NCBI RefSeq assembly: GCF_023973825.1
Contig: NC_090123.1
Span: forward strand, 1,657,501-1,721,500
Length of the DNA: 64,000 nt
Direction: 5' to 3'
Source: Plasmodium brasilianum
Taxonomy: Eukaryota; Apicomplexa; Aconoidasida; Haemosporida; Plasmodiidae
Shown one piece after another: positions 1 to 10,951 of this stretch (position 1 is its first letter; each line of letters starts with the position of its first letter). The translations under genes and the position numbers were made by a program. The notes below the pieces were generated by a model, which worked only from the letters and a program-made list of their open reading frames with translations, searched no databases and was not told the DNA's origin.

Positions 1-1346
1 TCTATTTATCTAACAAACGAAGTTCACAATTTGCTACTAGGTTATCTATTTCTGGACTACCGGCTTCGATGATATTATTTCCTACAATGCCTATTATGAG
101 CGCAGACTTATATATATATATATGTATATACACATAAATACATACATATGGATGTGTAAACCTTTGTTTTTTATGCAGAACATAATTTATATTATTACCA
201 CAACGCGAAGAAGGACGAACGAGAGGTAGTAAATATTCACAACAATTTAAATGAAGTTATCTTTAATATTATTTTACAAATATTTGAATATATTATTTTT
301 TTTTGCATTGTCCCCTTTTTTTTAATTTTTAATTTAGAACTCAAACTTATTGGATTCTTACGAAGGAAATATACAACGCATAATTGTTATAACTTTAATA
401 GATAAAAAAAAATAAAAAAGGCGTAAAAAATTTTTTGTGCTCTAATATATTCTTATATACGATTTAATTATGTTTCCATTTTTATATTATTTTATTTTTT
501 TAACCCCCAGATACGACTAATAAATGAATTAATTAAAAATAGGACTTCTGTGAAATTATCTTCCAAAAGTTTGACTTTATTTGCATGGGCAAATATTTAC
601 TTTGATTTAAAAAAAATTCTTTCGTAATATTTATTAAAGGAAAAAAGAAAAAAATAATATAATTTAACTATTTTTGTAGTAGTTAATAACAAGATTATTA
701 CATAAAAACTATTTTTAGGAAATCAAATCATTCCCTAATGGATGTTGAGGAATGCAATAATTGGTTGGATATTTTAAAATTATCTTGCTTGTACAACCAA
801 ATACCTGAATGGTACATTCAGTATATTTTATCCATACTAGTTCTATATATACATGTGTATACTGAATTATTCACAAATATATGAGTGTATATACGAGTGG
901 ATATATTAGTTAATATGTGTGTGTACATGTCTGTGTATATGTGTGTGTACATACCTGTATATATATATGAGTATATAATTATGTGTATATTCGTATGTAT
1001 AAATGTATGCATTCCTGTATATGTATTTACAAACTAGAAGTATTTATGCATATCTTAATATTATGATATGATCATCGTCAGTACAATACTTTTCTTTCCC
1101 CGTTATAAAGTCACTGCAGCCCATTTTCAGTAGAATTTAAAAATGTGTTAAAAAATATGAAGGATAATAAAGATGCTGTTACCGTAGGGATTAAATGAAT
1201 ATATAAAAAAAAAAAAAAAAAAAAAAAGTAAAATAAAAATAGAAAGATAAACATAGAGAAATTTAATAAAAATTAAATATTTAAAATTTTAATCTTATAT
1301 TTTGTAGGCGCTGGAATACATTAATATTTACTTTAAAGAAGAATAA
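1..1346 (+). CDS. 3' part of an unrecognised multi-exon conserved gene (5' end outside the window)
   Basis: I reconstructed this from splice signals and matching phases. The probable exons are 1-40 (weak GTTATC donor), 179-225, 338-385, 511-622, 719-811, 1120-1183 and 1308-1346, with introns opening in GT and closing in AG. Every junction joins in phase and the frame stays open until TAA at 1344-1346. Readable pieces include LFAWANIYFDLKKIL, NNWLDILKLSCLYNQIPE and the C-terminus ALEYINIYFKEE. The intron at 812-1119 is a long TATG/TGTA-rich tract. I do not recognise the family; no domain is obvious in about 140 visible residues. The first donor is the least certain boundary, the last four exons the most certain. 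Confidence 0.7.
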
Positions 1347-1867
1347 AAAAAAAGAAAAATTTTGTTTTCTTTTCCCAAAATTTTTTTTATTATATATTAA
1401 AAAAAATACATATAATTTACTTAATAAAAATTTTTAAAATAACATACAATTCTAATTTTATAATATATTTTGTAATTTTATCACATTTTTGTAATTTTAT
1501 CGCGTTTTAGTTCTTTTTGAAAATAAATAAAAAAAGATAAATTATAAAAAGGCAAATCATTTGAAACAGTTTCTTTTTCTGTCTCGTTTTTGATCTACTA
1601 TTTTTTCAAAATAAGCTTATTAAACCGTATTAAAAAAAAAAAAATTTTAAGTATACCAAAAGGATGCCATATTTTTCACTTGCAATATTATATATATATA
1701 TATATTCTGATGTATGCTTTTGTATGTATATTCATTATATATATGGAATATTCGTACGTACATATCGAGATTAAAAAATAAAAAAATAGCTCTTGGTATA
1801 TGCAGTATGATTTTTACTTCAATCTTATATTGTATATTTATAAAGCCCTTTCAAATTTGTAGAATTT

Positions 1868-1898
<31 letters not shown>

Positions 1899-2630
1899 GT
1901 GTATATATAGATATATAACAAACGAGTATTAAAGTAGTTCAAATCGAAACGTACATTTAATTATTATTACATTTTTAATACAAATAATTAAAAAGGTATA
2001 TAATTAAACATAAATTTTCGCAGTATATATATGACAGAAATAAGTGTATGCATTAAACCAAGCACGAATAATTATTATTATTCAGAATTTTTCCTTTAGT
2101 ATGAATATTATATATATACGTAATATATATATGTATATATATATAACTAAAAGAAAAAATAATTTATGGAAAAATTTAACTTTATCATTATTACTAATAT
2201 AACTTTTACTAATTTTTTTCAGGTGAGAGCATTGATTTTATTAATATATATATAGTCATTTATTTGTGCAGTCAATTATTTATTCGATTGTTCACCAAAT
2301 TGTTCATCCATCTGTTCATCCAATTGTTCATCCAATGGTTCATCGAGTTGTTCATCCATCTGTTCATCCAGTTGTTCATTAAATGGTTTAAGTATCCTTT
2401 TTTTTATTTTTTAACATTTGCTATATATTTTTTTACCTTTTTTTTTCCAATTTTTCACCACTTTTTGTAATTTTCGAAGGTATTAGCAAGATTTTTTACA
2501 ATTTTACAAATACCTTATTTTCCCATGAACTAAAATTTTATAACAGAATTGAATTTTAAAAAAAAATTTTTTTTTTTGCCTTTATTTTATTTAAAAAAGA
2601 GAGGATAATACTTATATCAATTAATGAAAT
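1347..2630. other. Intergenic stretch, A/T homopolymers and a 12-bp minisatellite
   Basis: No gene seen. It contains poly(A) at about 1206-1226, TA/TG tracts around 1690-1745 and 1883-1915, and the TTGTTCATCCAT-type minisatellite listed separately. It should hold the 3' UTR of the upstream gene and the promoter of the methionyl-tRNA synthetase gene. Confidence 0.5.
2275..2390. repeat. 12-bp minisatellite, TTGTTCATCCAT-like units
   Basis: About nine degenerate copies of TTGTTCATCCAA/T (some with CTGTTCATC) run head to tail in the promoter region of the methionyl-tRNA synthetase gene. The array is open in one frame as (I/Q/H)LF repeats, but has no ATG and no sign of being translated. Confidence 0.75.
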
Positions 2631-5273
2631 ATGATATTGTACCCGCATAAATATTTTTCAAACACAGTAAAATGCATGCTTGCTGCGCACATATATAACT
2701 TCTGTGTTGAACTGTGTGATGACTTTTTTTATACGAGGAGTTTTGATGTTGAAAAAAGTTTAATAATAAATAAAAAGCCATTACTTTTATATGAGAACAA
2801 CTTTATTAGTTCTACAAAAGCAATATGTTTTTTATTCCATCGATTACGAAATGAAAATAAGAAAAGTGTAGATGAGAAACTTCGTTTATATTTAACATGG
2901 GTTGAATGGAGTGAACTATTGGAAAAGAATATTGAAGTTTTAAATAAAAATAATATTATTGAAAGTTTAGATGAGTTGGAGCTATATTTAACAGAAAATA
3001 AAAATAAAGATTTTATATGTAGCGGAAATGGTAGCGACGATGGGGAAAATAAGCCATCCCTTGCGGATGTTTTTGTATACACATCATTGAAACATTCAAA
3101 TATTGAAATATGCAAAGAAAGCTGGGTGAATATTAGTAATTACATTGAAAAATTAAATAATTTAACTGATATACAAAAAGTTATAAAAAACGTGGAAAAT
3201 ATATATAAATTTAAAAATATATACAATTTATTTATTTCAAAAATTCATGAAAAAAATATGAATGCATATATAAAAAATGAGAAATTTTATATTACAACTG
3301 CTATTAATTATGTTAACGGGGATCCACATATTGGTCATGCATATGAAATAGTTTTAGCTGATGTTATTGCAAGATACCATAAAAACATAGGAAGAGATAC
3401 CTTCTTTACAACAGGTGCTGATGAGCATGGTATGAAAATAGCAAATCAAGCAGCAAGAAATAATATGACTCCGAAAGAATTATGTGATATGAATGTGTTA
3501 AAATTTATAGAATTAAATAATATTTTAAATGTCGATGTAGATTATTATGTTAGGACAACACGTGATGAACACAAAAAGATAGCGCAGGAAATATGGAATA
3601 TTTGTGAAAAGAATGGAGATATATATTTAGGTGAATATGAAGGATGGTATAATGTTAGAGAAGAAACATATGTAACGGAAAATGAAGCAAAATTAATGAA
3701 TTATATGGATCTAATGAATAATGTAAAATTAGAAAAAATGAAAGAACCGTCTTATTTTTTTAAAATGTCAAAATATCAAGACAGATTAATAGAATACATA
3801 CATAATAATCCTGATTTTATTCAACCAGAGCAGAAAAGAAATGAAATATTACAAAGATTAAAGGAACCATTAGAAGATTTATCCTGTAGTAGAACTAAAT
3901 TCACATGGGGAATTGCAGTTCCAAGTGATTCAAAACATGTTATGTATGTATGGATGGATGCATTACTAAATTATTATTCTAGTTGTTTTATGAATGAAGA
4001 AAAAGTAAAATATTGGCCAGTAGATGTTCATATAATTGGAAAAGATATTGCATGGTTTCATACTGTAATTTTCCCAACTATATTAATGTCAGCTAATATT
4101 GAATTATCAAAAAGGGTATTTTCTCATGGGTTTGTATTAGCTGCAGATGGAAAGAAAATGTCCAAATCATTAGGAAATGTAATTAATCCTGTGGAAATTA
4201 TAGATACTTATGGTTCGGATGCATTTCGTTTTCATGTAATAAAAGAATCTAAGAGAGGTTTCGATCTACGATTTGATATCGACAATTTAATTGATATGTG
4301 TAATTCTGATTTAGCAGATACTATTGGCAATTTAGTTCAAAGGACATTATCCTTATGTCAGTTATCAAACGATTCAAAAATCCCTCCATTATTCAAAGAA
4401 TATAATATTGATTTACCCTTTAGCCTATTATATTTTATTAACAGAGTAGAATATTATATGAAATCTTTTTGTGTTCAGAAATGTTGTGAGAAAACAGTTA
4501 ATGTGTGCAAAGATTTGAACAAATATCTCACGGATTTAGCTCCATGGAAATACAAAGATGAAGATAAAAATAAAAAGTTACATATTATAAGAATAATGTT
4601 AGAATCTATTTATTTTATTGCACATTATTTAGATATTATAGTACCATCAATTTCTTCACAAATATTTAAAAAATTAAATGCACCCAAAAAATGTATTGTT
4701 GATTTGAATCCATGGTTAAATAATTTACAAGAAGGGGTTCTCATAAATAATGATCATATTTTATTTAAAAAATTTGAAGTGGAAAGTGCAAAAATAAAAA
4801 TTCAGAAGGTTATTATGAGAGTTTGTAAAATTACTAATATTATAAAAAATGAAGAATTACTGAAAGCAACCGTATGTGAGATAGAAGTGGATCATGAAAA
4901 ATATCCCGCTGTTTTGTATCAACCCTACCAACCAAATTTTGTTAATACCTTAACCGTTGCAGTACTTAATATTAAACCAATTACCATAAATAATGTTACT
5001 GTTAGTGCTATTATTCCGCATGTTCATAATGAACTTTTCTCGTTTTCTCCCCAGGAAAATATTCCTACTGGTACACTAGTAAATGCCAAAAATTATAAGA
5101 CACTTGTAAAGCAAAGGGACAATTTAACTAAGAAAGAAGTAAACTCCTTAGAATTATCTATTATTAATAGTAATTGTTTTTTTGAGAAAACAATACCAAT
5201 GGTTTTTGCATCACCTGATGGTAAGCCCTTTTATCACGCCACACAGAAGAACGGGCCGCTAAAATTTTTTTAA
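2631..5273 (+). CDS. Methionine--tRNA ligase, cytosolic type with GST-like N-terminal domain
   Basis: Single-exon gene of 880 residues. It charges tRNA(Met) with methionine for cytosolic translation. The class I core starts near residue 215 with the HIGH signature at 233-236 (GDPHIGHAYE) and ends with KMSKS at 509-513 (DGKKMSKSLGN); EGWYNVREETYV, PSYFFKMSKY and YVWMDALLNYY are further MetRS-family blocks. Residues 1 to ~210 form a separate, mostly helical region containing an SLADVFVYTSL segment typical of GST-C-like modules of eukaryotic tRNA synthetases; in Plasmodium such a domain docks MetRS on the tRNA-binding protein tRip (family knowledge). Residues from ~705 to the end form a C-terminal extension of the EMAPII/OB-fold kind (inferred from position and pattern). 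ATG at 2631 is the first in frame after an A/T-rich leader. It converges on the TruD gene downstream. Confidence 0.95.
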   Translation: MILYPHKYFSNTVKCMLAAHIYNFCVELCDDFFYTRSFDVEKSLIINKKPLLLYENNFISSTKAICFLFHRLRNENKKSVDEKLRLYLTWVEWSELLEKNIEVLNKNNIIESLDELELYLTENKNKDFICSGNGSDDGENKPSLADVFVYTSLKHSNIEICKESWVNISNYIEKLNNLTDIQKVIKNVENIYKFKNIYNLFISKIHEKNMNAYIKNEKFYITTAINYVNGDPHIGHAYEIVLADVIARYHKNIGRDTFFTTGADEHGMKIANQAARNNMTPKELCDMNVLKFIELNNILNVDVDYYVRTTRDEHKKIAQEIWNICEKNGDIYLGEYEGWYNVREETYVTENEAKLMNYMDLMNNVKLEKMKEPSYFFKMSKYQDRLIEYIHNNPDFIQPEQKRNEILQRLKEPLEDLSCSRTKFTWGIAVPSDSKHVMYVWMDALLNYYSSCFMNEEKVKYWPVDVHIIGKDIAWFHTVIFPTILMSANIELSKRVFSHGFVLAADGKKMSKSLGNVINPVEIIDTYGSDAFRFHVIKESKRGFDLRFDIDNLIDMCNSDLADTIGNLVQRTLSLCQLSNDSKIPPLFKEYNIDLPFSLLYFINRVEYYMKSFCVQKCCEKTVNVCKDLNKYLTDLAPWKYKDEDKNKKLHIIRIMLESIYFIAHYLDIIVPSISSQIFKKLNAPKKCIVDLNPWLNNLQEGVLINNDHILFKKFEVESAKIKIQKVIMRVCKITNIIKNEELLKATVCEIEVDHEKYPAVLYQPYQPNFVNTLTVAVLNIKPITINNVTVSAIIPHVHNELFSFSPQENIPTGTLVNAKNYKTLVKQRDNLTKKEVNSLELSIINSNCFFEKTIPMVFASPDGKPFYHATQKNGPLKFF

Positions 5274-5564
5274 TTTTTCAAAGCTCCCCTGTGGGGACAT
5301 ATTGGCATGCATGTGCACGCTCGTGTAGATATTTGTATACCTATGCGCACACGTACTATACCTATATATATATATATATATTTAAGTTTACGTTTCCCGC
5401 ACATATTTATACATCCATTAAATTTTTCTGCTGTGCATTTGTATACATAATTCTCCCCAAATTAGATAACTACTGATTTGAATAATTGACCTATTTTAAG
5501 TTAGCCTCTAAAAGTTAGAAAACAGTATGTTTAGACAGGTAAATTTATATTCATATGTTATACG

Positions 5565-5595
<31 letters not shown>

Positions 5596-6082
5596 GGCTA
5601 TTTGGCAAATATTCATGGAGTATTATTATTAGTTAGATAAACCAAAAAATAAAAAAAAGAGAAAAATATTAAAGAAAAAGAAAAAAAAAAGAAAAAGGAA
5701 GATAAATAATATAACTTAACTATTATATTAGATTATAAAAGATAACGTTAAAAAATTAAAACTTTCTTCTGTATTAAATTCATATGGACCGTTAAAACGG
5801 AAAAAAAAAAATAATAAAATAAAATATTAAGATAATATATTTTATATATAGTATTGGGATGCTTTCGAAAAAAGATGAGACAAAAACATTCCTCAAATAA
5901 GCAGAAAAAATTATAAATATAGTAAAATATTAATATTGTCTCTATCTATGTAAACGATCTTTTTGAGTATATATTCTTAGAGGTAGTATAAATATATGGA
6001 AATTGGTAACATAAAACAAAAGTGGCTATTCTCTTAAAAGGAATATAATAGTGTAAGTTCACATAGCATACAAACGATCAAT
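5274..6082. other. Intergenic, between two convergent genes
   Basis: Holds the 3' UTRs of the methionyl-tRNA synthetase (+) and TruD (-) genes. It contains short TA tracts (about 5360-5380 and 5565-5588) and a purine-rich A/G stretch at 5640-5705. No coding signal is seen. Confidence 0.5.
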
Positions 6083-9000
6083 TTAATTATTTAGCACCTC
6101 CATAAGTGCAACTGTGATATACGACGATTTCGGCAATGTACACATTAAAAAAATGGATGATGTCGTTTGGTAATTTGGTATTTCTTTAATCAAATGATCG
6201 TGATAAAAATCCTTTGCGATAAAAGTTAAGTGTTCTTCCATTTGTTCTAGTTCCTCATTCCTCAATTCAACTTCTTCCAGATGAGCAGTTCCCTCTACAT
6301 TGACTTCCTTTAGCTGATCAGTCTGATCTGGATCTGTATCTAAAAGCGAGTCCCTCTCATTATGAAGTGCACGACCTTCATTTATGCAGTGAGCACTAAT
6401 TTTTTTTTCATCACATTTGCTATCAAATTTGCTATCACTCATATCATAGCACTTGTCACCACATTTTCCATAACATTTTCCATCACCCCTGCTATCATAA
6501 TTTCCACCACAATTGCCATCATAATTTCCACCACAATTGCCATCATAATTTCCACCACAATTGCCATCATAATTGCCACCACAATTGCCATCACAATTGC
6601 TATCACGCATATCATAGCACTTGTTACCACATTTTTGCACTGTGGTAGTATGGTATTCCATATGGGGTCTTTCTCTCTCTTCCTTCTTTTCCTCGTTAAG
6701 CAACTTATGTAGGTCACTCTTGATGAACGGTATTGTATTCAAGTTGTTTAGATTGTTTTTAATAAAAAAAGATTTGAAGTTATGTGGTTTAACAACAATT
6801 TTTCTGTAACACCCAGAAGATGTAAAGAACCCTTTTTCTGATTTAAAGTCATCTAAAGAGAGATTAAATTTGTGCAATACTTCCTTATAATCATCAATTA
6901 AGTTATGAGGAAAAATGGTATTTTTATCTCCTGGCAAAGGTAAAACGACATCATAAATATCATATAAGGAAATATTTTCTTGTGTTACCATAACGATATT
7001 TTGTTCACACAAATTTTCATCATTTATTGTTGTTGAGTCGTTAGAATAATATGCATTCGACTGATCACTACTTAGATCTTCCCTATTATTATTTTGCATT
7101 TCAATTAAGTCACCTATTATAACTTTAAAACCATACTTTTTCATTCTAATATTAACTAGTATGTTAAAAATTAAACTTTGTGTAGCATGTATAAATAAAG
7201 AAAATATATCTTTGGGTATAGTCATAAAAGCATTTTTAAGTACTTTATTATTTTTCAAAGATCTTAAAATAGTTTTCTCTACATGTGAATGATTTGATAT
7301 AGAATTTATTATTTCTCTTATTTCTTTGGGAAGGAAGTCCTCTTGATATTGCTTTGAGGTGTGGTGCTTCATTTTAAATTGATTATCATCTTTAAAATTT
7401 TTTTTTTTTAAAATTATGTTTTCCTTTTTGTCAAAAGTTTTGTTATTACTATGAGTACTAGTACATGTTGCATTTTTGTTAGGTACATTTTGCTCTTGAT
7501 TTTTATTATTTTGTAACTGTGCCATTTCTCTACATGAATAATAATTCTGTTGATCTTCTATTTCTTCTCCCTCATTAGTTACCTGCTCCTCTTTCGAATA
7601 ACCTCTTTTTTCCTCTGTTATTCCGTTTAGGTAAGAAATTAAGGTGTTCTTCTTCTCATGATCCAGTCCTGCATTTTCAATGATATAAAAAAGAGCTTGC
7701 TTATAATTTTTTTTTAAAATACAAATTCCAATTTCATAATTTTTTATTTTTTTACTACCAAATCTCTGATAACCATAATAATTAACAAACCCAAATTTCT
7801 TTAAATTTTCAGAAAGAATTTTATATTGTTCTTGAGTATCATTGTCTACACCCCTTATTAAAATTTTAAAAAAGTTTCCTTTTAAATCGCCTAGAGATAG
7901 TCTGTACTTTTTATATTCTAAATTTGATATGTACACATTATTACACCAGTTGGTATTGTTAATAATCAGATTAAATATATCTTCTTTTCTTAAGTTATGG
8001 ATGCAAAATTTCTGTACAGTTATTCCTCTTTTGTCTTTAATTCCGCAGTACGATATATCTGCATTTTTTTTTTTTAAATTAATTTTTATTTTGTTTAATA
8101 TTTCACAAATGTCTTTATTTTCTTTGTATAAATTAAAATGTAAAAATTTTTTTTCCTTTTTTAACTCACTTTTTTTTTTCCTTTTTTCGTTTAAATTATC
8201 TAAGAAGGTTACATTTCCCCCGTTATTGCAATGATTGTAATTCAGTTCTTTTGAAGCACCATTATTATTGTTATTGCTAGAAAGTAGTAATTTTTGTTCA
8301 CTATCATTTTTTTTGGTATTATCGCAATATATATCTTCCTCTTCATAGTTCGTTTTTTCACCTTTTTCATAAGAATTAATAGTTGGGCGAGGCTTATAAA
8401 CATTGAGGGTGCCCACACTATTCTGACTTCCTTTCTTTTGATTGGTTTCCAATATGTTTAAAGTACTTGAGCAATTGTAATAACTTATTTGTGATAAATT
8501 TTCCACATCTGAATTTTCATTCTTTACTTTTCTTTTCTTTCTAAATATACTACTATCATCATCACAGTAGTCATGCATATTTTTTAGTTTAATTTTATCA
8601 TTATTGTCTTTTCCATTATTACTGTAATTGGAGATAGTATACTCCGAATTTTGTATTTCTGACAAGTCCTTTTTTTGGGCTTCTCCTGAGCAACTAAGTT
8701 GTTCATGTTGTTCAGAATTTTTTTTTGAACATCTTTTTAAATCTTCCATTTTGCCCAACCGTTCACATATTAGCTTTTCCAAGTCCACACTTTTAACAGA
8801 ACGATACTTTTTCGTATTACTTTTTAGCTTGTTATAAAAACATTTAGGAAATATAGTCTTAAGACAAATTAGTGATGGATAGACTTCGATAACATTTTTT
8901 TCGGGAATATCCATTTTGCTATCATTTGGTACATCTAAATTTGCTTTTTTATCAGCCAAATATATGTTCAAATTGTCTTTCAAAAAATTATCATCTAGTA

Positions 9001-9634
9001 TATTTCCATGTGATATAACAGTTTCCATTGAAGAAGCATTTTTAGTTTCAGTCAATAGAAAGGGATAACATTGTTTTATTAGATTGTGAATATTTTTCCG
9101 TACTATTTTTGTTTGTGCTGATTTATCAATTATTTGATTGTTTTCACATATAAAATTATTAAGAACACTATTTTTATACTCCATTGTAATATCATCAAGG
9201 TTACTCAAAATGCAGTACGGGATGGTAATTTTTTTGAACTCACTATTAACTTCTATATTTTCGAGTGTATTATCCTTTTTTTCTGTCTTCATTTTTAATT
9301 GATATATTTCAAAGAGGATATTTAAAAATTTCTTTAAGACATTTCTGTTATAATCGTCCATATATTTAGACAGTAAGTCTAAGTGTAAATCGGGGTTACT
9401 AACATTTTGTAATATACTTCTTTCTTCATTTTTTTCATTATCTTCAATAATTTTATTAATTTTCTTTTTATTAATAAGGTGGTTCAAATGCAGAATATTA
9501 TTATTTTTCGTTATTTCATGCACATGAAAATCTTCATAGATAGTTTTTATTTTACCTTTAATACCTTCAAGCTTGTTTACATCTTTCCTGAACAAGTAGT
9601 CGATACCGTGCTTCTCAAGGTGAGCATCGTACAT
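6083..9634 (-). CDS. TruD/PUS7-family tRNA pseudouridine synthase with large low-complexity insertions
   Basis: 1183 residues from the ATG at 9634-9632; an in-frame upstream ATG at 9721 would add 29 residues of TATA-rich, unconvincing sequence, so I prefer the inner start. Family evidence: an N-terminal GIKGKIKTIYEDFHVHEI block typical of TruD; the catalytic-aspartate motif YCGIKDKRGITVQ (Asp about residue 534); then GNFFKILIRGV and NYYGYQRFGS, matching the conserved RNA-binding core. It would convert uridine to pseudouridine in tRNA (U13-type) and possibly mRNA, in nucleus or cytosol. Bacterial TruD is about 350 residues and human PUS7 about 660; the extra length is Asn/Lys/Glu-rich insertion, including a GGNYDGNC repeat near the C-terminus (plus-strand 6478-6600). 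Function is firm at family level; the exact target site is inference. Confidence 0.9.
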   Translation of the reverse strand: MYDAHLEKHGIDYLFRKDVNKLEGIKGKIKTIYEDFHVHEITKNNNILHLNHLINKKKINKIIEDNEKNEERSILQNVSNPDLHLDLLSKYMDDYNRNVLKKFLNILFEIYQLKMKTEKKDNTLENIEVNSEFKKITIPYCILSNLDDITMEYKNSVLNNFICENNQIIDKSAQTKIVRKNIHNLIKQCYPFLLTETKNASSMETVISHGNILDDNFLKDNLNIYLADKKANLDVPNDSKMDIPEKNVIEVYPSLICLKTIFPKCFYNKLKSNTKKYRSVKSVDLEKLICERLGKMEDLKRCSKKNSEQHEQLSCSGEAQKKDLSEIQNSEYTISNYSNNGKDNNDKIKLKNMHDYCDDDSSIFRKKRKVKNENSDVENLSQISYYNCSSTLNILETNQKKGSQNSVGTLNVYKPRPTINSYEKGEKTNYEEEDIYCDNTKKNDSEQKLLLSSNNNNNGASKELNYNHCNNGGNVTFLDNLNEKRKKKSELKKEKKFLHFNLYKENKDICEILNKIKINLKKKNADISYCGIKDKRGITVQKFCIHNLRKEDIFNLIINNTNWCNNVYISNLEYKKYRLSLGDLKGNFFKILIRGVDNDTQEQYKILSENLKKFGFVNYYGYQRFGSKKIKNYEIGICILKKNYKQALFYIIENAGLDHEKKNTLISYLNGITEEKRGYSKEEQVTNEGEEIEDQQNYYSCREMAQLQNNKNQEQNVPNKNATCTSTHSNNKTFDKKENIILKKKNFKDDNQFKMKHHTSKQYQEDFLPKEIREIINSISNHSHVEKTILRSLKNNKVLKNAFMTIPKDIFSLFIHATQSLIFNILVNIRMKKYGFKVIIGDLIEMQNNNREDLSSDQSNAYYSNDSTTINDENLCEQNIVMVTQENISLYDIYDVVLPLPGDKNTIFPHNLIDDYKEVLHKFNLSLDDFKSEKGFFTSSGCYRKIVVKPHNFKSFFIKNNLNNLNTIPFIKSDLHKLLNEEKKEERERPHMEYHTTTVQKCGNKCYDMRDSNCDGNCGGNYDGNCGGNYDGNCGGNYDGNCGGNYDSRGDGKCYGKCGDKCYDMSDSKFDSKCDEKKISAHCINEGRALHNERDSLLDTDPDQTDQLKEVNVEGTAHLEEVELRNEELEQMEEHLTFIAKDFYHDHLIKEIPNYQTTSSIFLMCTLPKSSYITVALMEVLNN
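6478..6600. repeat. 24-bp in-frame repeat inside the TruD-like gene
   Basis: About four copies of a 24-bp unit (plus strand core TTTCCACCACAATTGCCATC) encode (NYDGNCGG)n on the minus strand, flanked by degenerate CYDMSDSK/CYGKCGDK copies. It adds a Cys/Gly/Asn-rich insert within the C-terminal half of the enzyme, a region not conserved in the family. Confidence 0.85.
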
Positions 9635-10313
9635 TATTGTGTTGAATAATTGGGGGGAAGGAGAAATAAGTGTATATATGTATACATAAAAGAGTGTATA
9701 CGTGTGTACATATATATGCACATGTATTTTTATGTTATATGTATGATATATTAGTAACGAGGGTGATATACAGCTTACTACTGCTTGGTTAAACTTTTAT
9801 ATCTTTGTTGCAAGCCACTGAAAAAAAAATAAGTGTGAGCTCCAGAATGCATAGGAATACACGAACAATACATGATACCAACTTTACATAATGCAGCATA
9901 AAATTTAAGCAAACGATTTTAGAAAAAGGCAATATTTTTTTTTAATTCCAACCAGGATAGAAGCTCAAAGGAAATATATTATTTAAATATGTAGAAGATA
10001 TGTTTTTTTATATCTTCTTTTTCTTTCGCACTTAATTGAATTAGAATTTTTTTTTTTTTTTTTTCAGGTTGATATGACAGCTCGTGAAGTAATAAAAATA
10101 TTGCGCTAAGGGAAAAGCTGATGTAGTATTTGACGCGCATATTAAATTTAGCTACTTTTTTATGAAACTATCCATAAGTATGAGATGTATAATAAGTCAT
10201 TTCGGGTGGTATTTAGTCAGCCGTTAAAATGAGGGGGAAAAACAAACAAACAAGCAAGCAAACATGCAAACAAAAAAATATAAAAAAATAAATAAAATTA
10301 AATGAAGTTATCA
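9635..10313. other. Intergenic, 5' flank of the TruD-like gene
   Basis: Contains the TruD upstream region with TATG/TATA-rich sequence around 9675-9750, a T17 tract near 10048-10064 and an ACAAACAAAC/GCAAGCAA microrepeat around 10240-10270. No coding signal is seen. Confidence 0.5.
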
Positions 10314-10824
10314 TTATTTTTGCTTGTACGTAGAATGATGCTTTTCTATCATTAAAGATTGCTTATACATAACCACAAATAATTTAAAATTAAAATTAAT
10401 CTTTAATATTTCAAAAAAGGGGCACTGCTTAAAATTAGGCAAAAAAAAATGTACGTTTATGAAGTTATATAAAAATACGACCGAACAATACGGCAATATG
10501 TTTTTATGTATGATGGGAAGATATATCTTACTTCTTCCTTAGAACTATCGTACTCTCTTTTAACATAGTTGTTATGTGTTACATATTGCATACAGAAAAA
10601 ATATTTCTGAAATGAAGTTTTATACGTATATATATATACATATATATAGGCAAGTACATAAAAATTGTATCTATAAAATAGTTGTAGGTAAAGAAATACC
10701 GACTGCAAAATTGTTAGCGAATTAAAATTCTTCAACCTGCAAAGGTGTATAATTAATTTTATCTTTCCCCAATTTACCGAATTATATAATTTAACAACTT
10801 TCTGCAAAATATTAGAACGAACAT
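10314..10824 (-). CDS. Small four-exon protein, function unknown (about 90 aa)
   Basis: Reconstructed on the minus strand: exon 1 10824-10778 (ATG TTC GTT..., donor GTAAAT), exon 2 10736-10700 (acceptor TTTGCAG, donor GTATTT), exon 3 10606-10532 (acceptor TTTCAG, donor GTAAGA), exon 4 10427-10314 (acceptor TTTTAAG, or 3 nt later at GCAG; stop TAA). The four exons total 273 nt and stay in frame. Readable parts are KLLNYIIRLKNFNSLTIL, YVTHNNYVKREYDSSKEE and CPFFEILKINFNFKLFVV. The short basic/aromatic helical make-up is faintly like small mitochondrial LYR-type assembly factors, but the diagnostic LYR triplet is not present and I do not claim that family. It is divergent with the next gene over a 127-bp gap. 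Confidence 0.6.
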
Positions 10825-10951
10825 TTCAGTTAAATATGTGAAACCAGTAGCTCATAATTTTTTAGTATCCATAAAACAGGAAACAAAGTATTTTTAATTT
10901 TACGTAATTAAACTTTTTTTTTTTTTTTTTTTTTTACGAAGAGATGTTACA
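10825..10951. promoter_or_regulatory. Short shared promoter region between two divergent small genes
   Basis: Only 127 bp separate the ATG at 10824 (minus) from the ATG at 10952 (plus). It contains a T21 tract at about 10915-10935. If both gene models are right this must act as a bidirectional promoter, or the 5' UTRs overlap. Inference only. Confidence 0.35.

Noticed and set aside
818..1012. Minus-strand 64-codon Tyr/Thr/His-rich ORF
   Set aside because: It lies in the TATG-repeat intron of the left-edge gene and is a by-product of that repeat.
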